From: Baylisascaris procyonis
Taxonomy: Eukaryota > Nematoda > Chromadorea > Rhabditida > Ascarididae
NCBI GenBank assembly: GCA_037389465.1
Contig: JAZARR010000204.1
Span: 1,197,001-1,261,000 of the forward strand
Length of the DNA stretch: 64,000 bases
Direction: 5' to 3'
The notes beneath the pieces are model-generated. The model saw only the letters and a list, made by a program, of their open reading frames with translations. It was not told the DNA's origin and made no database searches. The position numbers and the translations under genes are program-made. Position 1 is the stretch's first letter. Every line of letters starts with the position of its first letter. Positions 26,401-37,726 of the stretch are shown piece after piece.

Positions 26401-29400
26401 CCACTATCACTGTTACAGCCTCAACTGCAGTCCAAAAAATGCATAGCTTGAAAATGAAACGGGCTGATCATCCATAAGATAACAGATAGACATTCAGACT
26501 TACCATCTGGGACCCATCACAGCGAAAACACCCTTTAGGCAACCCAAGAACTAGGGCATCGATGGAGAAAACAGGTGACAGAACGAGCTGCACAATTGCA
26601 GGGTTTAATAGCTGTGAATAAAAGCACTTTCCCTTTCCAATTACTGCAAAAGGGAGGTGGTGGGAGGGGAATGACCCATTTATGCTCGGTATTATTGTAT
26701 AGACCCAAAAGGAAAAGATGCCAACTTGATCTCTCCCATCTGCACCAAAACTATGCGCAGACTCGGTGGAAGAGAGCATCTAAAACATGATCTACGGTTC
26801 TACATTTCAAGGATTATTTGCCAAAAGCTACATAGTCATCTACATACCTCTGAAGAAGTCGACGTTGCCGGTCTATGTCGGCTTTCACTGCTTCTTCTTT
26901 TAGCATCGCTATCCTCTTCGTGGCGACTAATGTGAGCGCCAGTTACCTTGAAAGAAGATAAGATTAATATGGATGCAATAAACATTAAAATGTATGATTT
27001 TACAAATTTGAAACTAAAATTTAAATTCAAAACAATAAAAGAGATTTAAATTATTTATAGATTTAAAATTTCCTCCTCATATAAGTACCACCGCTTATAA
27101 GTAAAATGCGATATCAGTGTTACTGACTGATAAAAGAAATGCATATTAAGCACTTCTTCTAACTACTCTTAGATTAGGAAGTATGAAACACTCCCACAAG
27201 TATTCATATAAGGATTATCAGTAATCTATAAGATCAAATACTTCAAACCTTCTGATTAGTAAATAAACATAAAATATTCTTTGCTATTTTACTTCTGCAC
27301 ATCCACTTCCTTTTCCCTCCCCTTTGGCCCCTAAATCATTAAACAATCCGTCAAATGGTACCACCTCATTGGAAGTATCCGATGAATATCGCTTTCGTTT
27401 CCTCTCATTTGATGAAGATGCACTACGATGTTTATTATGGTGCTAAAAAAAAATTAAATAATTATTGCCTATGCAATCATAGATCTTAATTGATCATAGA
27501 GTTAATGGTGAAATCGATTTGCATTCACAACAATAAAATATTATATTTAATAAAATTAAATAATTCAAATACTACAACACAATAATGAATATAAAGATAT
27601 GAATATTATTGTTGTCACTACGATAATGAACATCAAAAAATAAAAAATAAAAATGCAAACGGTAGATGGGAAGTTCTATTTTCTAAAAACCTTTTCAACT
27701 GCTTACCCTCATAACTCCATAAAATCTAAAAAAAAAAATCTAATTACTCAACTTCTTTATTTACATGGTGTTTATAACATTGAAAAATATGAATAAACAG
27801 GTTTATATGTTCATATTGCTAGATCATAATTCTGCATGAAATGCATTATAAATCTTGTTGCCTTGAAGAGGAAATCAGAATCTCGCTGGTTTTCCAAAGT
27901 CTAAACGAGGAGGTCCTAACTCCAAGGACTACTTCGTAATCAGAGGATTTTCTGTATTCCCAAGTTTCAAGGCGGCACCATGAGAGGAAAGGGTTCAAAG
28001 GCCACTTCTGTTCAATGTAACGCATCAAACATCGATCCAACTTTCCAAGCTCAAGAAAAACGGACACTTCTATTCAGGATGGATACAAGAATCCAATATT
28101 GCTAATTCAATATGTACAGTTAGAGATAAACCTTTTATATGCTATCTGATTAGTAAGTCATTGCCATTATATGCCTTCTTTCTTTTTCCCCCTTCCTCCC
28201 CCTTCTTTCAATTTTAGGCCTCTTTTTCCCCCTTCCTTCGTCACTGCAGGCCTTTTTTTCACTTTTTCCCCTTCCCCCTCTCACTTATAAGAAATATTTA
28301 AATTTTGATGGATTATCTATTGAAAACAAATGGTACCTTATGCGAACGTTTTGATTTCTCTCTTTTTCGTGAATGATGTTCACTGTCACTATTTGAATTA
28401 CTCGATTTCTTTCGTTCTCTCTTATTTTTCTTCATATTTTTCTCATTTTTCTTCATTTTTTTCTCTTTTTTCTTCATTTTTCGTGCTTTCTTTTCCATTG
28501 CCTCTTTCAATAATCGTTGTATTTTCAACATCATCAATGGATTCTCTAATTTCTCTTGTCGTAGTTTTTCTTCTTTTACCTGAAATTAATAGGAATTGCA
28601 TAGTGCGGTGAAAAAATTTCAACACTTCTGAAACGATACTATTATATAGGAAAATTGTAATAAAATAAAACCATATCATTCATTATAACTCCTAAAATAT
28701 AATAAAAATAGACAAATAAATATTTCAAAAATAATCTCTATTATCTTTATTTTTCAATGAGTTATCTTTGATAATAACGATCAGAATCCTTTCAATTCAA
28801 ACATATATAAAAATGGCACTTACTTTAATTGCAACAAGTGGATCCTCATTTCGTACAATATTAACGCCAAGATTTGAAACTTTTGAAGTGGTTGCTTCCG
28901 AATATCGTGTACGTCCTTCTAGAAGTGCATCGATTCCACTCTCTTTTTCTTTCACTACTGTATCCGAATATATTTCAAAATTTTTATCCAACTGCAATAA
29001 TATTTTCACTTATTAAAAAATAAAAGAAATTAAAAAATAATAGAAACAAAAAATAATAGCTTCTTTATTTAATCTTTATATGTGGATATGAATGCCCACA
29101 GTAAGAAAGCTGCTTAAAGCATTTGTTTAAAAAGGAAAATAGCATCGATCCGGATACTGTATGCTTAATGAAGTTTTTACTTCCTATAAACCAATAATCA
29201 AGTTATATATGATTGTTTAGTTTGACATATAACCGATTATGCTTTCGGCAATAATTCCATAATGGTACAGCCGGCTGGCAGCAACTGAAGATCAATGGTA
29301 CTTCATTGCCATAGCAGACGTGAATTAATTGAATCTAAATTGAAATCGAAATTTTAAAAAATCTAAAAAATTAAGAAAAAAAAACGAACCCGTTTGCCAA

Positions 29401-29485
29401 GAAGGTAATCTTCACGATTAACAAGAGCTTTAGCACCTTCATATATCCATCCAATTTGTGTATCACCTTTAGTTTCGTTCGTCAT
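23418..29485 (-). CDS. cwc25: CWC25 spliceosome-associated factor, 414 aa, 9 exons
   Basis: Step-I splicing factor of the Prp19/CWC group, acting in the nucleus. Exons (minus) 29485-29390, 28991-28824, 28579-28337, 27442-27365, 26946-26848, 26262-26188, 25374-25177, 24136-23967 and 23535-23418 join in phase to 414 residues. Family marks: GWIYEGAKALVNREDYLLGK near the N-terminus (human DWMYQGPGGMVNRDEYLLGR), a Lys-rich segment after NPLMMLKIQRLLKEAMEKK, Ser/Arg-rich linkers, a GYGLVGV motif, the block LTQEEMEAKRQEMVRNAQWR, and a C-terminal helix ending YMEEKFAVRR. Oddity: the N-terminal CIR_N region (GGGDLNLKKSWHP-type, about 70 residues in other species) is absent. An in-frame TGA lies 6 nt before the ATG, behind an acceptor-like CTTCTGAAG. 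Either this worm's protein starts late or an upstream exon joins inside the first exon I drew. Confidence 0.9.
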
Positions 29486-30234
29486 TTTATATCACTTCAG
29501 AAGGTCTCACGTATTTATGAAGAATTTCAACACTTGAAGAAATAATTATTATATCAACGGTTAATAAAAAAACCAATGTCAACAAGTCGAAAAATATTCG
29601 AATAAAATAAAATTGTAAAAGCATTTCAATTTTTTAAAAAAAATTTCAAATTAGAAAAAAGGTTCTTAGGAAAGCGAAAACAGTAGAAAGGCCCATTGAC
29701 AATGACCTTCCAGAATAACTTTATATACAAGGGAAAATCTTTCGATATTCAACGCGCTAAATCATGATGACTGATCATGTCTTGAATAAATATAGTAATT
29801 TTCTTATAGAATTTTATGCAAATGGCGATAGATATGGTGAATGAGCTTATATAAGAAAGAAATGAATAAATATTGCAATGGGACTCGATTAAATTTGTCC
29901 CCCCCCTGCCTCCTCCAGCTGTCCCACCGACAACCATCTTTTACCCACCCCTGAACCAAAACCTCGTCTAAACCACCCCCTTATGGATATTATCAAAACC
30001 CAACTTTGATCTCGTCGCAGATCTCGGTCGAGATCTGGATTAATCCTGACCCTAAACCAATAGAAACTGCAGATTTCACAAGCAAATCGCACTAAACGTC
30101 ACATGACATTAATACTTCCGGCACTTCTTTTGAATTACCTGCAGATCGCACCTAAAATAAACCTTAAAATATCATATATTCGCCTAGATCGCTGAATACT
30201 CATAAATTATTGGAAAATTGCCCAACTATCCGCC
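29486..30234. other. Region upstream of CWC25
   Basis: About 750 bp with no confident gene. A GC-rich stretch at 29895-30120 has a minus-strand ORF of low protein character and an imperfect palindrome around GATCTCGGTCGAGATC (about 30022-30037). I searched here for a CIR_N exon of CWC25 and found none. Confidence 0.5.
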
Positions 30235-30380
30235 TCAAAAAGCATCTTCAATCCAGCGATGAAATTCATTCCGTCTGTTACCATAAAAATATTTGTGAAT
30301 AATTTCCGATTGGCAAAATGCCAATTCTAAATACGTCTGAGAAAATATAAAAACATTTTTGTCGTCTTGTTTCCGGATTA
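30235..30380 (-). CDS. Orphan last exon of an unidentified minus-strand gene
   Basis: A poly-pyrimidine acceptor (T-rich tract then CAG) precedes 48 open codons ending at TGA, starting in phase with two leftover bases. The peptide runs IRKQDDKNVFIFSQTYLELA and continues to RRNEFHRWIEDAF at the stop. Codon use and composition are protein-like. I could not find an upstream exon ending in the required phase before 31.4 kb. I do not recognise the protein. It could be a gene remnant. Confidence 0.4.
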
Positions 30381-30393
30381 CTGAAAAAAAAAA

Positions 30394-30504
30394 ATGACGA
30401 CGAGAAATGATGTTGCTGTATGTATATCTGAGCAAGACATTATTATGATTACCGATGGTAAAGTACTACTTGATGGTAATGTGCAACTAAGCCAAGATAT
30501 ATGA
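30394..30504 (+). CDS. Short ORF (36 aa), candidate exon or micropeptide
   Basis: Starts at an ATG after an A-run and reads MTTRNDVAVCISEQDIIMIT, then DGKVLLDGNVQLSQDI and a TGA. After the TGA the same frame stays open for another 14 codons. A possible donor (GATG|GTAATG) lies at about 30474. Unrecognised. It lies just upstream, on the opposite strand, of the orphan minus-strand exon. Confidence 0.25.
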   Translation: MTTRNDVAVCISEQDIIMITDGKVLLDGNVQLSQDI

Positions 30505-30670
30505 ATAGCACTCTGGAAACAGTTCTTCCGGATATGGTTATCGGAATAAATCAAATCCCACGTCAAAAGTTTTGGTTATTAATTAGTGTGATAAAGTAGA
30601 GAAGAAACTTAATTAACAATAATGCAAAATATTTAAAAAGTGATACAACTTCATCAGAGCAATTCAGATG

Positions 30671-30671
<1 letters not shown>

Positions 30672-30734
<63 letters not shown>
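30672..30734. repeat. (TA)n tract, about 63 bp
   Basis: Near-perfect alternating TA. It yields meaningless Tyr-Ile reading frames on both strands. Confidence 0.95.
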
Positions 30735-30736
<2 letters not shown>

Positions 30737-30748
30737 GTTCGTTGTTGG

Positions 30749-30871
30749 CAGTGTTCTGCATGTTTGCTGCTTCAGAGACTTCATCGAAGCTTACTTTCAT
30801 TTCTCATAGTATTCTACCACTCATTGGTATTTCAAAAAAGACGACATTGCAAGATGTCAAACGTGCTCAAC
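30749..30871 (+). CDS. Candidate plus-strand exon, unrecognised
   Basis: An acceptor-like TTGGCAG is followed by an open frame (MFAASETSSKLTFISHSILP, then LIGISKKTTLQDVKRAQL) that ends at a donor CTG|GTAACT. The next bases are AT-rich. A possible partner is 31763-31864, where an in-phase ORF begins, but no complete gene can be built. Confidence 0.25.
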
Positions 30872-31388
30872 TGGTAACTTTTTCGACCACATATCGATTT
30901 ACTTTAAAGATTCCTAGTGGTAAAAAAAATTTTAGCGATCGATGACCATCGGTCAACGAAATGCAATGACCAAGAACTGACCAACCGGAAACTGGCCGAC
31001 GTTCAATCGACCGGATTTTACAGATTTCCGGGTCCGGAATGATGCCGTATTTTTTTCACCGATTTAATTAATGAGTATCATATATGGAGACTAGCAATTT
31101 TTTTTGTTACCTTTAAGGTTAAGGTAATTTTGTGAATAAAAAAATCGCTCAGTATAAATTACGAACGCATTGATTAAACAACAACAATAACGATATAAAT
31201 TATTTTTTTTTATAATTTATTATATTTTTATAACAATATAAATTACATATTATAGTTTACAATATTCCTATAAAGTTAATTATAATTTCTTCTATTTACT
31301 CTACAAAAATTCACCATATTATTTTACACAAATACAATATTATTTAAATAATTTAAATATTTAAATTATTTAAATCACAGCATTCTAT

Positions 31389-31501
31389 TTACTGTTGCGT
31401 TAAATGTGAAATCACATTTGCACACTCGAACCATTCCAGTCTATTAAGTAATTCATCATTTTGCAGCAAGTTTATAGCATTTACTTCCTCTACCGTATCA
31501 T
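31389..31501 (-). CDS. Orphan last exon, minus strand, unidentified
   Basis: A strong acceptor (TTTTTATTACAG) precedes 36 codons and a TAA. The peptide starts DTVEEVNAINLLQNDELLNR and ends CANVISHLTQQ. It reads as a real acidic, helical C-terminus. No upstream exon with matching phase was found in 31.5-35 kb. The family is not recognised. Confidence 0.4.
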
Positions 31502-31762
31502 CTGTAATAAAAACACACGCAAGTTAGCAATTAATTTCTATCATTATACTCTTTGTATTTTTTATTACTAAGTGACAATGTACAAAATTCATTCGATCAA
31601 ACATATGAATTTCTTTACGCTATAATGCTGCTCATTAATTCAGTGGTAATGAGTGAATTTATTATCGAACATTTTTTTTTCATTAAAAAAAAAATATTTT
31701 CAACAATTCAAAAATTATATGGTACTCTAGATCTTAAGTTATAGTGAAAACAATAATTTGAG

Positions 31763-31879
31763 ATGCATCGAAGTGCGATCGTTAGAAAATTCTTCCATCC
31801 AAAGCTGTTCTATATCGAGGAAAATCTGTTTACCAATCTTATAGATCTTATAGATCTCAATAATGTAATCTACAGATAG
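31763..31879 (+). CDS. Candidate plus-strand ORF, 38 aa
   Basis: ATG directly after an AG. It reads MHRSAIVRKFFHPKLFYIEE, then NLFTNLIDLIDLNN, with a possible donor AAT|GTAATC near 31864 and a stop shortly after. A duplicated TTATAGATC unit encodes the LIDLID segment. The opposite strand is also open over most of this stretch, so the coding strand is uncertain. Confidence 0.2.
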   Translation: MHRSAIVRKFFHPKLFYIEENLFTNLIDLIDLNNVIYR

Positions 31880-32622
31880 ATCAAAATTTTTTGAATTCAA
31901 ACATCATCATGTTCGCTAAGAACATTATACTTTGTACTAATTCTGAAATAATCCTATAACGGCTCAATTACCTATATGCTGAGATGAACCATATAAGCAT
32001 TATTTTTGTTATAATTAATCAATACCGTTTTTATAATTTTTTAATTTTATTGTTATATTTAATCAACACTGTTGTTATAATTATTTAATATTATTGTTAT
32101 AATTAATCAATACTGTTGTTATAAATATTTAATATTATTATTATAATTTATTAACTTTAATAGCCTCAAACAATTATTTAACGCTGAAGGGTTCTATTGT
32201 ATATTGAAATGCTAGTGAAACTTGTGATGCACCATTTGCATTCACTGTAAACTACACAGTTTTTTTTTTTCATTTGCTTTCATTTAGTGACAGCTGATGA
32301 AATTTTTTTTTCATTGAAATTATATGCACTAATGAAGAGATAGAAAGCGGCTGGCGGGATTTTTTTTTCTGAATCTTTAAGTAGTACAATTGTTATCATA
32401 AACAAAATTTATGCGCTTTACAAAGCATAAAATTATTTAAAACCTTATCGTATTTAGCTTATTCATCTATACGATTACCTATTATGGGTAATTTATTTAC
32501 CTCAGGTAAGTGTCTCTTTGTTTAATTTTCATACGTTTTTCTGTATACTGCAATATTAAAATATGCCTAGTTTGCCCTTTATTGCCCACCTTCCCACTCG
32601 TTGGGGGAATAAATCAAATTAT

Positions 32623-32788
32623 AGGACGATGGATATTCAGCGATGAGGTTTGTCCATGTAACGAAGCAGTCAACTGCTTGATCGATGTCTATGTAGAGAG
32701 GCTCAGAGACCCATCAAAAAATATGCAAAATTTTTTAGTCCTTTCTTACTTTTATTTAAAGAAGCCTGAACGCTTTTATAGAGATTAA
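32623..32788 (+). CDS. Candidate terminal exon, plus strand
   Basis: After an acceptor AAATTATAG the frame reads RWIFSDEVCPCNEAVNCLID, then VYVERLRDPSKN and on to PERFYRD and TAA (about 54 codons). The base composition is richer than its surroundings. The upstream exon is not identified and the minus strand also has an open frame here. Unrecognised. Confidence 0.3.
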
Positions 32789-33799
32789 TATGATATTTTA
32801 TAATTTAGAGAAGTGTAATATTCGAAATAAAAATAAAATATTATTTTTTATTATTTATCATGAACGATTGTGCAGTTCGGTAATATTCAATATGCATAAT
32901 AAGTAAGTAACGTTTATATAGTTGGCAGAATGAAGAAGATTAGCGAAACGTTGTTGAAATATTTGTACTTTATGCCGCAATCAGGCTATGATTTCAATAC
33001 ATTTGAGGATTAATGCGTTTGATTTAGGATCGAATAGGGCGCGTTTGAAGGCAACGTTAGAGGATATGCCGATTGTATAAGTGTGAATCTAGGCGATTTG
33101 CGGTTATAACTTGAGGCGATTTACGATATGATAAAAGAAGTGTCGAGCAATTTTATTAGCGATCCGCCGTAGATCTAAACATATCAACCGATACGAGGTT
33201 ATCAGTTGATAGGTTTCCAATATATATTTATGGGCAATTGATGTGCGGTTCTTTGCCATTTGAGCTCTATCATCATAACGTTAGACTTGTGTTTTTTTCT
33301 TAGTTTTTATTTGATTAATGATTGGTAGAGTATAGTTGCTGCATGAATATTGAGGAAATTTGCATAAAATATTTATTGTTTTCTTTGTGATTTGTGAATA
33401 TTATTTGGAATATTATAAACAGATAATGTTCCAATTTTTGAATGTTTCTCCAACAGGCGTGTATTTTTTTAGAAAAATAAAAGTTTATCGTCTATAAATT
33501 TATTATAGCGATAAAACTCATCACAATTGATGAGCTTCTTCCGGTATGAAAAGAAAAGGTCAAATATTTGATAAAGATATTTTGAATAGTAGAAAAAAAT
33601 TTACAAATCTCTTAGTGATCTTTGAATTTTTTATGTTTTAATATTTCTAACAAATTGTTAGCTAAAATTACCTAAATAAATAGAAACTTCTAGATGTTAC
33701 AACTTTAAAAATAAATTGTATGTGAATTATTATATAAATAGTTGAAAATTATTGAAACAAATAGCCTGATTCAATAATGTTGTATTCATTTCACAAGCG

Positions 33800-33945
33800 G
33801 TCAGTACAAGATGTATAAAGTGTGCCAAAAAGAATTTCGTTTTAAAACTGCTACTTCAGTTTTATCTCATTTTCACATCTTATCGAACGAAAACTCGCAA
33901 AAAAACAAAACAAAGAAAATGAGTGACGAAAACAAGAAATAAGAC
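33800..33945 (+). pseudogene. Broken BED-type zinc-finger-like fragment
   Basis: One frame gives TRCIKCAKK, then after a shift of one base a second frame gives EFRFKTATSVLSHFH. Together they resemble a BED finger (CxxC, aromatic, TS.L..H...H), the DNA-binding domain of hAT transposases and some host proteins. The frame break and missing neighbours suggest a transposase relic. This is a pattern judgement on a short stretch. Confidence 0.3.
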
Positions 33946-34397
33946 TCCTTAACTCAAAGAAATCACTATTTGATTGCACTCCTGTTTTTCAAAAATCACT
34001 TGATCGATTTTTAGATCATCAATGTTCATTTCTCTGCTATCATCCTTGCAGATTTAACTTTACAACTTAGCAATAATCAAGAATTTTTGAATAATTTAGT
34101 AAGTACTAAAAAGTATGCAAACAATAGATTTTTATTCCCATTAAATTACTGCGACATTTTCCCACTATCCATATTCGCGAAGCGAATTCATCTCAACTAT
34201 CTTTGGGACGATTAATGAGGCAATAAGATGATCCCATCATCCCTACGGGGATGAGCAACTGAAGAATGAAGTCTCCTTTTTTTCCAAGATGTTGACAGAT
34301 CACTGGAAAGTGGCTTGGATCATCCCCCCAGGGGTTCCCTTATCTTGCAAAGAAAAACGTATAAAAAGATAAGCGACAACCGGAATATATATGTACG

Positions 34398-34399
<2 letters not shown>

Positions 34400-34445
<46 letters not shown>
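34400..34445. repeat. (TA)n tract
   Basis: About 46 bp of alternating TA in intergenic DNA. Confidence 0.95.
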
Positions 34446-34448
<3 letters not shown>

Positions 34449-35344
34449 ATTTTACGTTTCAAAATGGTCTTAATAAACGCTTCAACTATATGAAAGTGGT
34501 GCAGTTGAAATGGAAAATTATATTTTCATTTCTCTTCTAGCAATATTCAATGTACTTTATGCTTTGATGTTGTTTGCTTTTTCGTTCTTTTTGAGAGAGA
34601 CCTTCAAATGATGTATTTTTGAAACAAGTTCTTGTTGAATAACATTAAAAATCGAACGAAAAATTACAGAACGTTCCAAGTCTTTAAAAAAAAGAAGAAT
34701 AGATTGCTTCATATATATACGTTCTTTTTTTTTTATCGCTTTCCATCAATCGCAATTTATTGGGAAGGTTTCATTTAGTTTCGTTGTTTTGAGATTTTCT
34801 TTAATAAATTCTCTATAAAATATGATAAAAACTTTCAACTATTCTATAAAAAATTTAGTGTTTATAAATAAATAAAATAATTTATTTATAAATAATTGAA
34901 TGAAAAATTTTCATTTATAAGTATTACTATTTTTTTTTTTAAATTATATATTTGAATTGATTTCCTATTTTTTAAAATGCTACATAATTGCAATTAATTT
35001 CTGAGTATTGAAATAGGTGAGTTACTGTTAAACATCGCACCGGATTGAAGTAGTTATTAATATTCAACGTTCAATAGTTCCAATATATAATAATAGAAAA
35101 TAGAAAAACATTTTATTTGTATATATAGTATGAAAGATATTATTATCAGATGCATTTCTGATCATCCACCATAGATTATAAGGAACGCAGCAAAGAAGTT
35201 GATTAGATGATATCGCTTTCTTTGGTTAATATTTGCTTAGAGAAATGTTTTCTTGTAAAACGGAAATAAGCATCCGAGTTTATCAGTGAACGATGTCTCT
35301 AGAATTAATCAGTGCTTAGTAGGAAAGCATCCGAGTTGAATGCT

Positions 35345-35393
35345 TATATATATATATATATATATATTTGTTTATTTATTTATTTATTTATTT
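35345..35393. repeat. (TA)n followed by (TTTA)n
   Basis: A short compound microsatellite about 70 bp upstream of the acyl-CoA synthetase start codon. Confidence 0.9.
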
Positions 35394-35460
35394 TGTTATG
35401 TTATTTGTTTTCCTTTCAGGTTAACTAAACATAACTAATAAATTAAAGAAAAGGATAACT

Positions 35461-37687
35461 ATGGATGATTTCGTACCAAATTACTTTAAACTTGTACCTA
35501 TCGTCGATTTACGATCGCAAACCCGCATTCTTCCCGTATGATTTCTTTTGTATAAATATTGCTATCCATAGTTCTTAATTTATATCGTATTTTTTTTTTT
35601 GTTTGTTTTATTTATTATAAATAAATGTATAAACTTTGTAAATATAATCGGTCTGACTCTTAATGAGCGATTAGTTGTAAGGTTTTTTCTCTATGTGACA
35701 AATTATTTGCACTCTAAAAACGCTGCCGAGAATTAAATCAACTTTTAAATTAAATGAATTTTTAAATTGTGGTTGATTGAATCGCTTGAACGATTATAAA
35801 CTTAGTATCTCAGGTGTATTGCTTGAAAACTGCGAATTCTACCTGGTTATATTTAGTAACACTTATTGCTTTATCAGTAGAAGTGTGTCAACAGTTAAGA
35901 TGGTTAAAGTTTTTATCTATAGCAGAAATAATAGTGTTGGTCTTTTCGACTCATTTAGTCGAAGAACAACAAACAGAAGACATCAAAGATCTTCGCAAGA
36001 ACTTAACAAAATATTTGCATATGTATACGATTTTATTTATTGATCTATTTATTTGAGTGAAACATCGATTATAATTAAATTTAATTGAATATGGAAATAA
36101 GTTTATAATTTTTCATTAGCTTACTGCAATTTTTATTGCCTATTATAAATGTTTAATTTGATAAAAAAATGGGCTATCGATCATATGCAAATTAATTTTT
36201 TGGGGAAGTGACTTTTACCCGAAAGGTAGATTTTTACGCGTGAAACGCGAAACAACTACCCAAGTACCGGAAGAAAATCTATCAACTAGAACTATTCGAA
36301 TTAGTTTTTACTGCTCTATATTATACGGAGAAAAAAATCTTTTAAGCAACCCTTAAATGGTATAATAGAAGCAATAAATTTGCATAGTGGATGCATTTAA
36401 AGCAATTATCGCCTTGATTTTTTATTGTTATGAATTACTGAAAGTTTATTTTAAAAACGTTTAAAAAAATGAAAACGTATTTTGAGGATATCAATAATTG
36501 GTTAATAAGTGAATAAGAATAAAAGCACATTTGAATTTCCATAACATAAGGGATTTAAAAAAAAAAGAAGAATTTCTTCACTATGTTGTTACACTTCTGT
36601 TTTTTATTTTTTTAAGGATGGCTCTCGTGTAGCTGCATTTCTTAAAAACGATGAATTAACACAATATCTTTTTGATGATGTACGCACAATATGTCAAGCA
36701 GTACAACGTGGCCTTAGAGTATCGAATAATGGGCCAATGTTAGGCCAAAGGAAACAACAATCGGATGGTACTGCGCCATTCATCTGGATGACCTATAAAG
36801 AGGTACTTTTATTTAAAAAATAACATATTTTTTATTTTATAGCACAGGTAAATTTTTGCAGCTTTTGCAAAGAAATAAATTAATACACATTTGTGTTGTA
36901 ATTTAAAAATTATAACACAAATCGAGTTACGTTTCCAGCTAGTTGTTATGTTGAACATCAATAAATTCGAATGTTTTACATCTTTTTCCGTCGTAAAATT
37001 TCGTTTTTTTAAACATTAGATTGTAGCATAAGAAATCAACTAATGCCGAAGAATTTCAATTTTTTGTTGATTAATTTATTCATTCGATGATGAGAAAATT
37101 ATTTCAAGTAGATTTTTTTTAAATACTATATTATTCAATATAAAAAATATTGATTTTCCACTTTATATCAAAGGTTATCGATCGCTCATTCGACTTAACT
37201 GCTGGATTGAGCGAACTTGGCGTAAAACCTGGACAAGAGACTTTCATAGCGATCTACGCAAAAAATCGACCTGAGGTATGACTAATAATTGAGGTTATTA
37301 AATTGGAGAAAAAAAAATATTCGAAAGCACTGGAAATATAGACAGCAGATCCAATAGACCCACGAGGTAATGCATGATATGTTTACGGCAGCAATGAATA
37401 ATAGCATTGCTAGAGGGATTGGTAATTATTTAAAAAATTTTATTGCTACATTTAATTCAACTTTAGAAATTCGAAAATTTTATCGGTTGTATAATTTTAT
37501 TGATATAACAAATGCAAATACATTGAAATAATAATAATTAGCATAGATTCATAGAAATTTTATTTATTCATAATCAAAGGGATCAGTGATCGTTATTTAA
37601 ATTATGGTAGATCATAGTGTGATAAAATATTTCACTGATACTTCAGCTTAATTAGAAAGTTTTTCGCATTTATTATATCAATGAAAT

Positions 37688-37726
<39 letters not shown>

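Larger units (their letters stand above)
32789..35460. other. Intergenic upstream of acyl-CoA synthetase
   Basis: Mostly AT-rich and apparently non-coding. It contains the BED-like fragment, (TA)n tracts at 34400-34445 and 35345-35368, a TTTA run at 35370-35393, and a TTTCAG acceptor at 35419. That acceptor probably marks the 5' end of the synthetase mRNA. Confidence 0.5.

Noticed and set aside
30563..30945. ORFs of alternating Tyr-Ile residues, here and at 42189, 45225, 55606 and 57784
   Set aside because: They are translations of (TA)n tracts and carry no protein signal.
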